A stretch of DNA of 64,000 nucleotides from Bryobacterales bacterium (GCA_003167495.1 PMSX01000050.1:2614-66613); one strand, 5' to 3'; positions 14,736 to 23,933 are shown, numbered from the stretch's first letter. The notes: generated by a model not told the origin, from the letters alone. Numbers and translations: made by a program.

Positions 14736-17003
14736 ATGGGCCTCGCTCGGGGTAACAAAAAAACGCTTTGCTTACTCCTGTTAACGCTCGTCGCCGCAAT
14801 GGCCGCGGCACTCTTTTTATTCTTGCCGATTCGCGCGGTAAATTTGACCACGGGCGACGCTGGGTGGACCTCCACGGGGTGTTTCGCACAAGGCAGCGTC
14901 CATCCATCCACCTCCTTCGACAAGCAAATTTCCGGACATGAGCGCGAGGGCGTAACGCTTTGGGGCTCCTATTGTGGGAACGACGCCAGCATGGGAGAAT
15001 TGCGGTCTCCGGTTTTCAAAGCGCCCGCCGTGCTCGAACTGTTCGTCGCCGATTATGTCGGCCAGCCCGATCTGAAGCTGTTTCTTGAAAGAGAAGACAA
15101 TCACGTACGAGTAGCGTTGCCGTTGCGGCAAGAACCTGGTGAGATATGGCTCAAGCTTCGCTGGTCGCTGGATGCGAATACACGGGGCCAACAGGTGCGA
15201 TTGGTGGCGATTGATCGAGCCATCGGTTGGGGTGGTTGGTTGGGAGTCAGTAATCCACGGAGCTTATCGCTGCTTAATCTGTGCAGGCAACAACTCAAGT
15301 CAGCGTCGCGCACAGTGGCCGTCTATCTAGCGCAATGGGCGCTCTTTCTCCTGCCTGGATTTGCCGCAGCCAGTCTACTGACTGCCAAGCGCCGACCTCC
15401 CATAGCACCTATCTACCTTGTGATCATAGTAGTCATCATAGGCGCGACCTTCGGCTATCTTTCGTTCTGGGCGTTCTTTTTCTCCAAGGGTCTCGGCAAG
15501 TTCCTGACCTTCGCCGTGTACGCTGTCTCCGTGGGTGTGATCGTTCTCCCCTCCGTGAGTCTGCGGGCAGCGATAAAGGCAACCGCCAAACTGATTGCTG
15601 AGCCGGTCTGTTACGCGACCGTTGCCGGCCTCTGCTACATCAGCTTCTATTTCCTTTTTACGGACCCCTTTACGCCGGGCATCGGCTACGCCAGTGACAG
15701 ATTCTTCCTTGAGATGCTGCCTGGGGACAACGTGATTCCGCTCATCTTCGCCGACAGGATTTACCGGCGGGAGCCAGTTCGCCCCTTCTGTTGTGGAGAC
15801 TGGTTGAGCAGCGACCGGCCACCGCTGCAAACAGGCATCGTTCTTCTGGAGCGTCCGCTTCCCATACTTCTCAACACTGAGCTCAACTATCAACTGCTCA
15901 GTTCGGCGTTACAGTGCTTGTGGATTTGCGGGGTCTGGTGTTTGCTGAAATCACTCGGCACGCCCAGCCTGCGAATTCGCCAGGTGATTGGATTTCTCAT
16001 CTTTTCCGGTTTTCTGTTTTACAACAGTCTCTACACATGGCCCAAGCTGCTCGCGGCGGCTTGCATTTTGTTTTTGCTAAGTATTCTGTTTGAACTCGTG
16101 CGCGCAAACCGCCCTTTGACCGATTTCGAGACACTGCTGGCCGCTGTTTGTTTGGGACTTTCGCTGATGGCTCATCCGGGTTCAACCTTCAGCCTGCCGA
16201 CGTTTGGCATTCTTTTTCTGCGCTTCCGGCGGTTGTTTACCTTGCGCCAGGTTGCCGTGGCTTTGCTGATAGTTGTTGGCTTCTACGCGCCGTGGTTCGC
16301 CTATCAAAAGTTCGTTGACCCTCCGGGCGACCGGTTGCTAAAGATGCATTTTGGCGGCATAGTTCCGCTTGATTCGCGCACGGCGTGGGAGGGCATCCGA
16401 GACTCCTACCACTCACACACTTGGAGTGAGCTTGCCAGGTACAAATGGTCGAATCTCACAATGCTGGCTGGGCACAAATTCTTCGACTCCTATGGACTGA
16501 CGGATTTTAAGGGAGGTCAGATAGATCACTCTGCGACTGAGGAATCGCGGATCGCCCAGAGGCATTTCATGTGGAACGCAGTGGGGCTGGCGAACTTTGG
16601 CTGGTTGGCGGGCTTGTTTCTATTGATGAAACGGCCACGAACCCAACTGGCGATTCCGTTTTCGGGGTGGCTGATGGCGGCAGCAATGGTGAATCTGATT
16701 TTCTGGTCGTTGATTACGTTCGGGCCGGACGAGACACAGACGGCCCACTCCTCCTATTCAGACATTTTGCTGCTCAGTATCGGGTTACTGAGTTTTGTTC
16801 TAACGCTGCCGCGGATTTTCTACCTCTTGCTGTTTGCCTGGCAGCTTTTCAATTTTTGGGTTGTGTGGGTATGGTCACAGCCGGCACGCATTCTGCAGCC
16901 GAGTCTGTTTCAGGCACCGATGTTCGTCATGGGAGTTGCACTCGCAGCCGGCGTGCTTTGGTGGACTTTGCGGCGCGGAAACACACAGGCGGAGAATGAC
17001 TGA
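14736..17003 (+). CDS. large polytopic membrane protein, possible GT-C-type glycosyltransferase
   Basis: About 755 residues. The start at ATG 14736 is preferred because GAGAGG lies about 10 bases upstream and the first membrane helix follows at once (KKTLCLLLLTLVAAMAAALF); an upstream in-frame ATG exists at 14709. A roughly 160-residue extracytoplasmic beta domain (about 40-200) follows, then about ten to twelve membrane helices. The overall plan resembles GT-C lipid-linked sugar transferases or O-antigen-type membrane proteins, but no catalytic DxD/ExD motif could be assigned with confidence. Its stop overlaps the start of the truncated cytochrome gene. Confidence 0.6.
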   Translation: MGLARGNKKTLCLLLLTLVAAMAAALFLFLPIRAVNLTTGDAGWTSTGCFAQGSVHPSTSFDKQISGHEREGVTLWGSYCGNDASMGELRSPVFKAPAVLELFVADYVGQPDLKLFLEREDNHVRVALPLRQEPGEIWLKLRWSLDANTRGQQVRLVAIDRAIGWGGWLGVSNPRSLSLLNLCRQQLKSASRTVAVYLAQWALFLLPGFAAASLLTAKRRPPIAPIYLVIIVVIIGATFGYLSFWAFFFSKGLGKFLTFAVYAVSVGVIVLPSVSLRAAIKATAKLIAEPVCYATVAGLCYISFYFLFTDPFTPGIGYASDRFFLEMLPGDNVIPLIFADRIYRREPVRPFCCGDWLSSDRPPLQTGIVLLERPLPILLNTELNYQLLSSALQCLWICGVWCLLKSLGTPSLRIRQVIGFLIFSGFLFYNSLYTWPKLLAAACILFLLSILFELVRANRPLTDFETLLAAVCLGLSLMAHPGSTFSLPTFGILFLRFRRLFTLRQVAVALLIVVGFYAPWFAYQKFVDPPGDRLLKMHFGGIVPLDSRTAWEGIRDSYHSHTWSELARYKWSNLTMLAGHKFFDSYGLTDFKGGQIDHSATEESRIAQRHFMWNAVGLANFGWLAGLFLLMKRPRTQLAIPFSGWLMAAAMVNLIFWSLITFGPDETQTAHSSYSDILLLSIGLLSFVLTLPRIFYLLLFAWQLFNFWVVWVWSQPARILQPSLFQAPMFVMGVALAAGVLWWTLRRGNTQAEND

Positions 17004-17721
17004 ATTCTGCATGCCATCTGAGCCGCGACCGCCAGCGAGCGCAACGTATTTCCACGGACTCAATGCGCGCGGTGGCGGACGCGGACCAGACCTCACCCAG
17101 GGCCGCTGGATTCACGGAAGCAGCAACGACGCTATCTTTCGCACAATTAGCCAAGGCGTGCCAGGCACGGAGATGCCCGCGAACCCTTTCGAAGAGAGTG
17201 AAGTTTGGGCACTCATCGCGTACATTCGATCGCTGAACGCCCCAGTGCACTCTCCAGTGACTGGTGATCCCGGAGCAGGCGAACGTTTGTTCTTCGGCAA
17301 GCAAAAATGCGCTGGCTGCCACATGGTTAAAGGCCGTGGCGGCCACTTGGGTCCGGATTTGAGCCGGGTGGGCGCCGCGCGTTCCATAAGCTATCTCATC
17401 GAGTCGATCCGTGAGCCAAGCAAGGAACTGAGTCTCGGCTATCTCGATCCAAACAATCACTACGGCATTCCACTTGAATATGACACTGTGATTGTCGTCA
17501 CACGCGATGGCCAACGCATCACGGGTATTGCCAAGAACGAAGACGCTTTTACCATTCAGCTTCTCGGCGAAGATGACGAACTCCACCTTCTCTCAAAGAG
17601 GGATTTGGCCGAAGTCCGACACGAGCGACGCTCGCTGATGCCTGTGTATACGGCCGAGATGCTCAGCAGCAGCGAATTGCAGGACTTGTTAGCTTATCTA
17701 TCTAGCTTACGGGGAGAATGA
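16996..17721 (+). CDS. c-type cytochrome partner of a PQQ dehydrogenase, 5'-truncated
   Basis: A 241-residue frame from ATG 16996 (ATG overlaps the upstream TGA). It has no signal peptide. From GLNARGGGRGPDLTQGRW onward it looks like a periplasmic di-domain cytochrome c, where a CxxCH should directly precede GLNARGGG; here the sequence reads SATYFHG instead. The second haem motif, CAGCH in GKQKCAGCHMVKGRGG, is intact, with Met ligand candidates downstream. The missing part coincides with a repeat-like sequence (17020-17056). Export and first-haem binding are therefore lost. The stop is 1 base before the PQQ dehydrogenase start, the expected pairing. Confidence 0.7.
   Translation: MTEFCMPSEPRPPASATYFHGLNARGGGRGPDLTQGRWIHGSSNDAIFRTISQGVPGTEMPANPFEESEVWALIAYIRSLNAPVHSPVTGDPGAGERLFFGKQKCAGCHMVKGRGGHLGPDLSRVGAARSISYLIESIREPSKELSLGYLDPNNHYGIPLEYDTVIVVTRDGQRITGIAKNEDAFTIQLLGEDDELHLLSKRDLAEVRHERRSLMPVYTAEMLSSSELQDLLAYLSSLRGE
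17020..17056. repeat. second copy of the GAGCCGCGAC repeat, inside the cytochrome frame
   Basis: This stretch is similar to 12005-12045 (both begin GAGCCGCGAC and share GCAACGTATTT). It encodes EPRPPASATYF, exactly where the cytochrome homology breaks off. Confidence 0.45.
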
Positions 17722-17722
17722 C

Positions 17723-19315
17723 TTGACACTCGCAAAGACAGTGGGCGCATTCCTGGCATGTGTGGCGTCACTCTTGGCGCAGGTGACGAATGACAGAATC
17801 CTCAATTCCTCGCGCGAGCCGCAAAATTGGCTCACCTATTCCGGCAGCTACCAGAGTTGGCGGTACAGCACGCTCGATCAGATCAATCGAACCAACGCGC
17901 AGAGCCTTGCCGTGCAATGGGTATTTCAAAGCGGGTCGCTGGGGCAATTTGAAACAACGCCCTTGGTGATTGACGGCGTTCTTTACGGCACGGGTCAAGA
18001 CAACCGGGCCTTTGCACTCGACGCGCGAACCGGCCGCGCCATTTGGCGCTATCAACGAAGTCTGCCTGACAAGATTCAGGCTTGCTGCGGCATGGTGAAC
18101 CGCGGGTTCGCCGCTCTCGGAGACCGTTTGTTCATGGCCACCCTGGACGCACATGTCATCGCCTTGGACAGCAAGACCGGCAACGTTGTGTGGGACACGG
18201 TGGCGGCGGATTACCGCGCCGGATACGTCTTCACAATGGCTCCGCTGGTGGTGAAGGATAAGATTATTGTCGGCATATCGGGCGGTGAATACGGCGTGCG
18301 CGGATTTGTCGATGCCTATTCCGCCGAAACCGGCAAACGTCTCTGGCGATTTAATACGGTTCCCGCTCCCGGCGAACCCGGCTTCGAAACTTGGAGCGGC
18401 GATTCGTGGAAAACCGGCGGCGCTCCGGCCTGGGTAACCGGTTCTTATGACCCGGACCTGAATCTCATCTATTGGCCGACCGGCAATCCTTCGCCAAGCG
18501 ACTATGGAACTGAGCGCGCCGGCGATAATCTCTACAGCAATTCGATGCTGGCGTTGGATGCCGATACCGGCACACTGAAATGGTATTTCCAATTCACCCC
18601 GCACGACTTGCACGATTACGATGCCACCCAAACCCCTGTGCTACTGGATGCCGATTGGCAAGGTCACCAACGGAAATTACTGATTCAGGCAAACCGCAAC
18701 GGGTTCCTCTACGTGCTTGACCGGACGAACGGTCAGTTTCTCTCGGCCAAGCCTTTTTCACAAGTCACATGGGCGAAGGAGATTGCGCCAAACGGCCGGC
18801 CCGTCGTAGCCGCTGGCAGTGAGCCCACTGTGACCGGGACTCGTACGTGCCCGGGCGCGCTTGGTGCGACCAACTGGTTTTCACCTTCGTACGACCCACA
18901 GACAAAGCTCCTCTATGTCTCATCATCCGTGGAATGCGACACATTCACCGGCGCCCCTCAGAAGTATCATGAAGGGCACGATTTTCTCGGCAGCATCTAC
19001 GTGCCGGCCAAAGGTGAGAAGACTTCCGGCGCAATGCGCGCGCTCGACCCGTTTACGGGGGAAAAGAAGTGGGAGTTCCCATATACATCGCCTCCTTGGG
19101 GCGGCGCGCTCTCAACGGCAGGAGGCGTCGTTTTCGGCGGTGACTCTGAAGGAAATTTCATCGTCTTCGATGCGCGCACAGGCATCGACCTTTGGCACAT
19201 CCAACTTGGCGCGGCGATTTATTCGTCTCCCATGACCTATTCAGTGGCTGGCCGCCAATACGTTGTAATCCCCGCAGGTGCGGCCCTCTTTGCGTTTGCC
19301 TTAGCAGAGAAATAG
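17723..19315 (+). CDS. PQQ-dependent alcohol dehydrogenase (quinoprotein)
   Basis: A 530-residue protein with a signal peptide (VGAFLACVASLLAQ) and an eight-bladed propeller of W-motifs (such as DARTGRAIWRY, DSKTGNVVWDT). PQQ-site features include the adjacent cysteine pair Cys121-Cys122 in IQACCGMVNRG and the catalytic Asp298 in HDLHDYDATQTP. The Asp two residues later (Asp300) is the mark of lanthanide-using enzymes. It oxidises alcohols in the periplasm and passes electrons to cytochrome c. The start is TTG 17723, supported by GGGGAGA five bases upstream and by the cytochrome stop next to it. No C-terminal haem domain is fused. Confidence 0.9.
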   Translation: MTLAKTVGAFLACVASLLAQVTNDRILNSSREPQNWLTYSGSYQSWRYSTLDQINRTNAQSLAVQWVFQSGSLGQFETTPLVIDGVLYGTGQDNRAFALDARTGRAIWRYQRSLPDKIQACCGMVNRGFAALGDRLFMATLDAHVIALDSKTGNVVWDTVAADYRAGYVFTMAPLVVKDKIIVGISGGEYGVRGFVDAYSAETGKRLWRFNTVPAPGEPGFETWSGDSWKTGGAPAWVTGSYDPDLNLIYWPTGNPSPSDYGTERAGDNLYSNSMLALDADTGTLKWYFQFTPHDLHDYDATQTPVLLDADWQGHQRKLLIQANRNGFLYVLDRTNGQFLSAKPFSQVTWAKEIAPNGRPVVAAGSEPTVTGTRTCPGALGATNWFSPSYDPQTKLLYVSSSVECDTFTGAPQKYHEGHDFLGSIYVPAKGEKTSGAMRALDPFTGEKKWEFPYTSPPWGGALSTAGGVVFGGDSEGNFIVFDARTGIDLWHIQLGAAIYSSPMTYSVAGRQYVVIPAGAALFAFALAEK

Positions 19316-19899
19316 GTAACACTCTCACCTCCGTTCCGCGCCGCGCCGAATTCATGCGCCAAGGCTTCTCGAACGGCGCTCAATCCTCGTCACGCCGTTA
19401 TCATCACTTCTATGCTGACACCGTATTAGGCGCCCGGTCGAGTCTTGCATTGGCGTTAAAATAACGCTCGGGGCCAAAATGACCCAGCTGTGTGAGCCAG
19501 TCGTGGCCCGTTTGGCCGCAACTTCAACCAACGCCTTATTTGAGAAGCTTCAGATTAGAATGGCAGATGTCACCGTAGCCGACAACACGTCAAGATGGAT
19601 TACTAAAGCCTGCGCCGTTAGGCGCGAGTAATCCCCCAGAATGGGGCTTCCCTCCCGCACCACTGGACAGAACTTCGTCCGAGTGGCACGACTCGTCCCG
19701 GGCGAGTACAGTCGACTGATCGGCTGGGCAACTTCGTCTCCGGTTCGCCGAGATACGCAAACTGGCGGATGACAAAGGACGCTCACGACTTGCGCATCCA
19801 CAAGAACATTGTTGTGCATTTCCGTGGCGACCGACATTACGTTTGCGGAAGATGAATCGATCGAATTGCCAAAGATCCTCTATCGCTGCGAAGGCACCA
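19316..19899. other. gene-poor stretch downstream of the PQQ dehydrogenase
   Basis: No convincing gene is seen in about 580 bases. A 50-codon plus-strand frame (19479-19631, starting MTQLCEPVVARLAAT) is the only one with protein-like composition, but it has no ribosome-binding site and no recognisable family. It may be decayed sequence at the border of the unknown island that follows. Confidence 0.4.
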
Positions 19900-20997
19900 T
19901 TACCTAGCTAGGGCCCGTCCACGTCCTGTTCTTCGTGGCCGCTCCGGATTCAAGCTGATCCGATTCCAGGCCAATTCGGAGAGTGCTTCCTCCACGGCCG
20001 AGGGAAGCGGTATTTGAGGTAATTGGGCGTTGAGCCATTCGCAAGCTCGGCCGATCAGCCTACGTTGGTCTATTTCTGAAAAGTTTCGCGAGACGGCCAG
20101 ATCCGGTGTCAGCACCGCAATCATCGCACAAAAAAGTGCTGGAATAAACTCGGGAATTGTTTTGTTGTCGGTATAGTAGCTCTGATCGACCAGCGGCAAT
20201 AAAAGCTTTTGCCCCAGCGAACCAATGTGATGATCCCATGTGTTACGAAGAGGGCAAGGGATCTGAAAGAGGATTTCTTTCTCCCAATGTGTCGAATTCC
20301 AAGGCCCATAGATTTGAAAGAAGTGGTCGTAGATCCAGCGAAGTTCAAAGTGGTCTGCTGTCTCGAAGCTCCACAGATCCAGAGCATGCAGGATTCGTAG
20401 CCACTTGAGAAAAGTGCCGCGCGCATACGGCTGATGCAGATCTCTTCGTCGAGCCTGGATATATTCAAATACCGTCGCCTCGGCGAACGCTCGCAAGTAT
20501 CGCTGCAGCAAGTTGGATTTCCCAAAAACGTCCTGCAGCAACAGCTTTTCACGATGCCTCTTCTCGCTTAGTTTGCTCAAATCGTATGGAGGGGCCTCGG
20601 GAGACAGACGCTCGACCTCCTGATCGTAGTGCTCGCCTCCGTCGCGGTGCACGGGCGGCGGTTCCGGAACTTCGGGTTCGCCCCGGAACGGGCTCGGCGG
20701 AGGACCTTCAAGCGGAGCGGGAACCGGGCCCAAGCCGCCTGCGAGGTAACCTCTACGAATCACCTCGCAAATCTGGTCCAGGTTGTCAAATTCGAATTCG
20801 TCTCCCTCTCGGTTGCGGAAGCCGTCCTGAAAGCCGGACCTCTGTGCACGAAGCGCCGTCGAGATTCGGCCAACGGGTACGGGCTCAAGGTCGGGAACAC
20901 TCAGAAACACTGTATCGTCTGCTTTAATTGAGTCCGGCTCCCGCAGAGAGGCGAAGGCCAGACCATCCAGAACGGACCATGAATCGAAGAACCACAT
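19900..20997 (-). CDS. unknown protein, second gene of a two-gene operon
   Basis: A 365-residue soluble protein without recognised domains. The N-terminal ~90 residues are compact (MWFFDSWSVLDGLAFASL, FEFDNLDQICEVIRRG). Residues about 90-125 form a Pro-rich linker (GPVPAPLEGPPPSPFRGE). A helical C-terminal domain of about 230 residues follows, rich in Trp and aromatics (FLKWLRILHALDLWSFE, LRWIYDHFFQIYGPW). It starts 3 bases after the end of the upstream gene, so the two are almost certainly cotranscribed and may act together. No catalytic motif was identified. Confidence 0.7.
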   Translation of the reverse strand: MWFFDSWSVLDGLAFASLREPDSIKADDTVFLSVPDLEPVPVGRISTALRAQRSGFQDGFRNREGDEFEFDNLDQICEVIRRGYLAGGLGPVPAPLEGPPPSPFRGEPEVPEPPPVHRDGGEHYDQEVERLSPEAPPYDLSKLSEKRHREKLLLQDVFGKSNLLQRYLRAFAEATVFEYIQARRRDLHQPYARGTFLKWLRILHALDLWSFETADHFELRWIYDHFFQIYGPWNSTHWEKEILFQIPCPLRNTWDHHIGSLGQKLLLPLVDQSYYTDNKTIPEFIPALFCAMIAVLTPDLAVSRNFSEIDQRRLIGRACEWLNAQLPQIPLPSAVEEALSELAWNRISLNPERPRRTGRGRALAR

Positions 20998-21000
20998 GCG

Positions 21001-21861
21001 TTATCTCCACTGATAGCCGCGGCCGTGAAGGGTCACCACGCGACACAGAATCCTCTCGCGCTCCAATGCTTCAACGACGTTGCGCCGTTGTTGGAGCCAC
21101 CGCAACTCGACCGCAGTAGGTGCGAATCCCGCGTTGCTCCTAGCCTGGATGCGGGCCTCAATCGCTATTTCATCGGGCGACTGCCTGACCTCCGCAATCG
21201 ACTCCGGCCTAATGGGACCTAACTTCTGGACTTCGACAAACTCCTGATCACGGAGAATCATTTCCGACACTGTTCCGGTAGTGATCAGTTGCTTCGATTC
21301 TTGTAATTCCGGCAAGACCTTGCGGACCAGCATGTCGATCACGTCCGCTTTCCACGACCCGCGGAGCTGATTGGCTAAGGCGCCCACATTCGAAACCTCC
21401 GAGAGAGGGGGCAGCAGCAGATCATATGAATCGCGATCGAAGATCTTAGTGTTACCAGGAATCTCTGAGGGTTTAAGCGCCATACAGTATTCGCCGTAAA
21501 AACGGACGCCGGTGCCACCCAGCGCGACAGCACCGAAGTAGAAGTCGCTCGCTTGGCTTCCGATTCCTAAGAGTCGATCAACTTTGATCCGCTCTTGCGA
21601 TGGTGTTCGCCGCTTGCCCCCGATGACGGGCTCTTCGTACAGATTAAAGTAGTGCCTCTGCGCTAGGAAACTAAGAAGCGCCTCTGCGCTGATATTTATC
21701 ACCATGCGTAAGCCGGATTCCGCGTGGCTCATGATCTGCCGAACGATGCGGCTGTTCCCTTCAAGAAAGGGGTTGCTGCCGTTGTGGTCGAGCCAACTCT
21801 GAACGCGCCGTTCCCAGCTGTCATCGGAGAAATAGTCGGTGTCAAACAAGGGCTTGCTCAT
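21001..21861 (-). CDS. unknown protein, first gene of a two-gene operon
   Basis: A 286-residue soluble protein, not recognised. Notable stretches are an acidic N-terminus (FDTDYFSDDSWERRVQSWL), IINISAEALLSFL-like helices, and a strand-rich centre with GGTGVRFYGEYCMALKP and FDRDSYDLLLPPL. The C-terminal third is an Arg/Glu-rich helical region (AVELRWLQQRRNVVEALER). The central RFYGEY stretch could belong to a nucleotide- or ADP-ribose-handling fold, but that is speculation. It is divergent from the coiled-coil membrane gene, with only 55 bases between the starts. Confidence 0.7.
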   Translation of the reverse strand: MSKPLFDTDYFSDDSWERRVQSWLDHNGSNPFLEGNSRIVRQIMSHAESGLRMVINISAEALLSFLAQRHYFNLYEEPVIGGKRRTPSQERIKVDRLLGIGSQASDFYFGAVALGGTGVRFYGEYCMALKPSEIPGNTKIFDRDSYDLLLPPLSEVSNVGALANQLRGSWKADVIDMLVRKVLPELQESKQLITTGTVSEMILRDQEFVEVQKLGPIRPESIAEVRQSPDEIAIEARIQARSNAGFAPTAVELRWLQQRRNVVEALERERILCRVVTLHGRGYQWR

Positions 21862-21916
21862 CTCGGAAAGGTTCCCAACCTATCACAAACTCGTTGAGTG
21901 TGTTGCGCTATGCTAA

Positions 21917-22873
21917 ATGCTGTATCGGATTTCCTTCACCATGCAGATTGCGACTGATTGGCTTCCCGATTTACTGAAGTATGCTACCGGGACGAGTGTT
22001 TTAGCCGCTGTGCTTGGCTGGCTGCTGAAGCATATTCTCGAAACGAACTCGAAAGCGGATCTTAAGCGCTTTGAACTGGACCTCAAACATTCCCATGAGG
22101 AAAGCCTCGCCGCGTACCAACAGCAACTCGAAGCGGATCTCAGTCGATTTCGAATGGGACTCAAGCATTCGCACGACGAAAGCTTGGCCGCCTACAAACA
22201 GAAACTCGAGACGGATGCCAAATCCGACGAGAGGATACGGAGCGAGATCCTCTTGTGGGCTAATCCAATTCTCGATGCCGCAATAAGCCTCCAAAAAAGA
22301 TTGGAGAATATTCTTAGAGACGGAGCGCACCCGGCACTCGACCCGTCCTTTGTGCAGACTGACTGGTCAATTGCGAGCACCTACTTTGTGCCGAGTACGT
22401 TGTATCTCTTCGGGCGTTACTTCTGCTGGATCCAACTCCTTCGGCTGGAGTTAAATTTCGAGCTTTTCAAGTCGCTAAAGGAGATGGAGGAGTTCTTCTT
22501 GCGAATCGATGCTGTGGCGAAGGCCCTGGGGGACTATCCGCCCCTTCATGATGACGACGGAAATCCCCAGTACTACAAAGGCGATGGCAACGACACGCAG
22601 GTTTTTCGCCTGCAACAGCAAGGGATCGGCGAGCTACTAGCGGTGCGTTGTAAGAATGGCAGAGCGTGCCAAAGTTATGCTCATTTCTGCTCTAAGTTAA
22701 CCGACTCGAAATTCAACGACGCTAGGTATGAGAGCCTCTTCGGGCCGGTCTTTGGTCTGATCGATCGCCTGGCTCCGAATCAGAAACGATGGCGCAGATT
22801 GACGGCCGTCAATGTGGCCTTGCTGGCGTTGATTGATCATTGCAGAGCGGTACTGAACATACATCGCCCCTAA
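21917..22873 (+). CDS. membrane-anchored coiled-coil protein of unknown function
   Basis: A 318-residue protein (or 310 from ATG 21941). One membrane helix near the N-terminus (YATGTSVLAAVLGWLL) is followed by a charged helical region holding two tandem copies of a 26-residue unit (DLKRFELDLKHSHEESLAAY and DLSRFRMGLKHSHDESLAAY, each continuing to a conserved QLE/KLE). A cytoplasmic, mostly helical domain of about 210 residues follows. The family is not recognised. It is divergent from the unknown operon and shares its 55-base promoter region, so joint function is possible. Confidence 0.7.
   Translation: MLYRISFTMQIATDWLPDLLKYATGTSVLAAVLGWLLKHILETNSKADLKRFELDLKHSHEESLAAYQQQLEADLSRFRMGLKHSHDESLAAYKQKLETDAKSDERIRSEILLWANPILDAAISLQKRLENILRDGAHPALDPSFVQTDWSIASTYFVPSTLYLFGRYFCWIQLLRLELNFELFKSLKEMEEFFLRIDAVAKALGDYPPLHDDDGNPQYYKGDGNDTQVFRLQQQGIGELLAVRCKNGRACQSYAHFCSKLTDSKFNDARYESLFGPVFGLIDRLAPNQKRWRRLTAVNVALLALIDHCRAVLNIHRP
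22058..22213 (+). repeat. two tandem 78-base units encoding a coiled-coil repeat
   Basis: Units 22058-22135 and 22136-22213 encode 26-residue repeats identical at 18 of 26 positions (core LKHSHxESLAAY). Many differences are synonymous, so this is an older protein-level duplication rather than a recent slippage event. Confidence 0.8.
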
Positions 22874-23290
22874 AGACCATTGAGTCGGTCGCGGCCACAT
22901 TCCCAGTTTGCGCCATCCCGCATCGATAGATCCTGCCGGCTCAGCGTTTGCCTGACCGTTGAGTGGATCGTCCGCCACTCGGACAAAGGCGCCGGACGAC
23001 CAGAAAACAGCCCAACGGTCCCCGAATACGGCATTACGAAAACATCGCCCCGCTGTAGTCACAATGTGTTTAGAAATCTACTTGTCCGGGTAACGCGCAA
23101 CCTGCCAATTTAAATCTCGACGCTGGCCGCACGTCCTCGTTTGGGAGATCATGGTATCCGACGGGCGCCTCATGTCACGCAACGCCGTTTCCGGCCAACC
23201 TCAACAATCAAACTGGATTCCACACGCCGTGGCCTTTGTGAGAACTAATCCTTACCAGAGGCCTAATCCGATCTCAATGAGCGCCAAAAG
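22874..23290. other. intergenic stretch without supported genes
   Basis: About 415 bases between the coiled-coil gene and the tetR-like gene. A minus-strand frame (22697-23062) overlaps the 3' part of the upstream gene and lacks a recognisable product. No repeat or RNA structure stands out. Confidence 0.4.
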
Positions 23291-23866
23291 TCAAAAGCTG
23301 CCCAAGAGAAAATCTCTTGCACTCGCTAGCACTTTCTCTCGCATCGCGGCTTCTGGCAGCATGCGAGCAATTTCAATTACCCCGATCATCGTTGAAAAGA
23401 TCGAAAAGAAGGCGCGCTCTCTGTCTGCGGCTCGTCGGCCGGGCATAAAGGGAAGCATTCGATCTTTGTAGTTCACAAGCTCGGCGAAGATCTGGCCCCG
23501 CATCCTCTTGCCGACTCGCGCCAGTTCGGGCGCAAGTGCCGCCAGCGGGCAGCCGTGCTCAGCGTGATCGCAGTATTCCAAGCTTAGATAGACCTTTACA
23601 ATCGCCTTCCAAGCTGTCTCAGGAGGCGACTGTTCGGCCGCGTGAACCAGGTTGTCGGCGATCTCTCGGAAAGCCTCGCGGAGTGACTCCAGGAGCAGCT
23701 CATCCTTGTTCTTGAAGTGTTTGTAAAAGCCTCCGTGCGTCAAACCAGTGTCACGCATAACCGCTGCAACCGCTGCGCCGTTCAGACCTTCGGTGCGTAC
23801 CCGTCGCGAGGCGTCTTTCACAATCTTCTGATGGACTTCGGCCTTGTGTTCGGCTCGGTAACGCAT
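23291..23866 (-). CDS. TetR/AcrR family transcriptional regulator
   Basis: A 191-residue repressor. The N-terminal DNA-binding domain (about 10-55) has the TetR helix-turn-helix reading GLNGAAVAAVMRDTGLTHGG followed by FYKHFKNKDELL. The C-terminal ligand domain includes YCDHAEHGCPLAALAPELAR, a Cys-containing stretch seen in the subgroup that senses electrophiles (NemR/AcuR-like); that comparison is tentative. It is divergent from the membrane-protein gene, and palindromes overlapping both promoters mark its operators. Confidence 0.9.
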   Translation of the reverse strand: MRYRAEHKAEVHQKIVKDASRRVRTEGLNGAAVAAVMRDTGLTHGGFYKHFKNKDELLLESLREAFREIADNLVHAAEQSPPETAWKAIVKVYLSLEYCDHAEHGCPLAALAPELARVGKRMRGQIFAELVNYKDRMLPFMPGRRAADRERAFFSIFSTMIGVIEIARMLPEAAMREKVLASARDFLLGSF

Positions 23867-23874
23867 GGCTCATT

Positions 23875-23896
23875 ATAGGATGTTCGAAATCATCCC
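23875..23896. promoter_or_regulatory. TetR operator candidate 1
   Basis: An inverted repeat GGATG-N8-CATCC lies 9-30 bases before the tetR-like start codon. It shares ATAGGATG and CATCC with the stronger site at 23934-23957, consistent with autorepression. Confidence 0.55.
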
Positions 23897-23933
23897 ACGG
23901 TGCAGCGCGGCAGCGCCTGAAAAAATCGAAACC

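Noticed and set aside
22697..23062. 121-codon minus-strand frame
   Set aside because: It overlaps the 3' end of the coiled-coil gene antisense and shows no recognisable domain or start signal.
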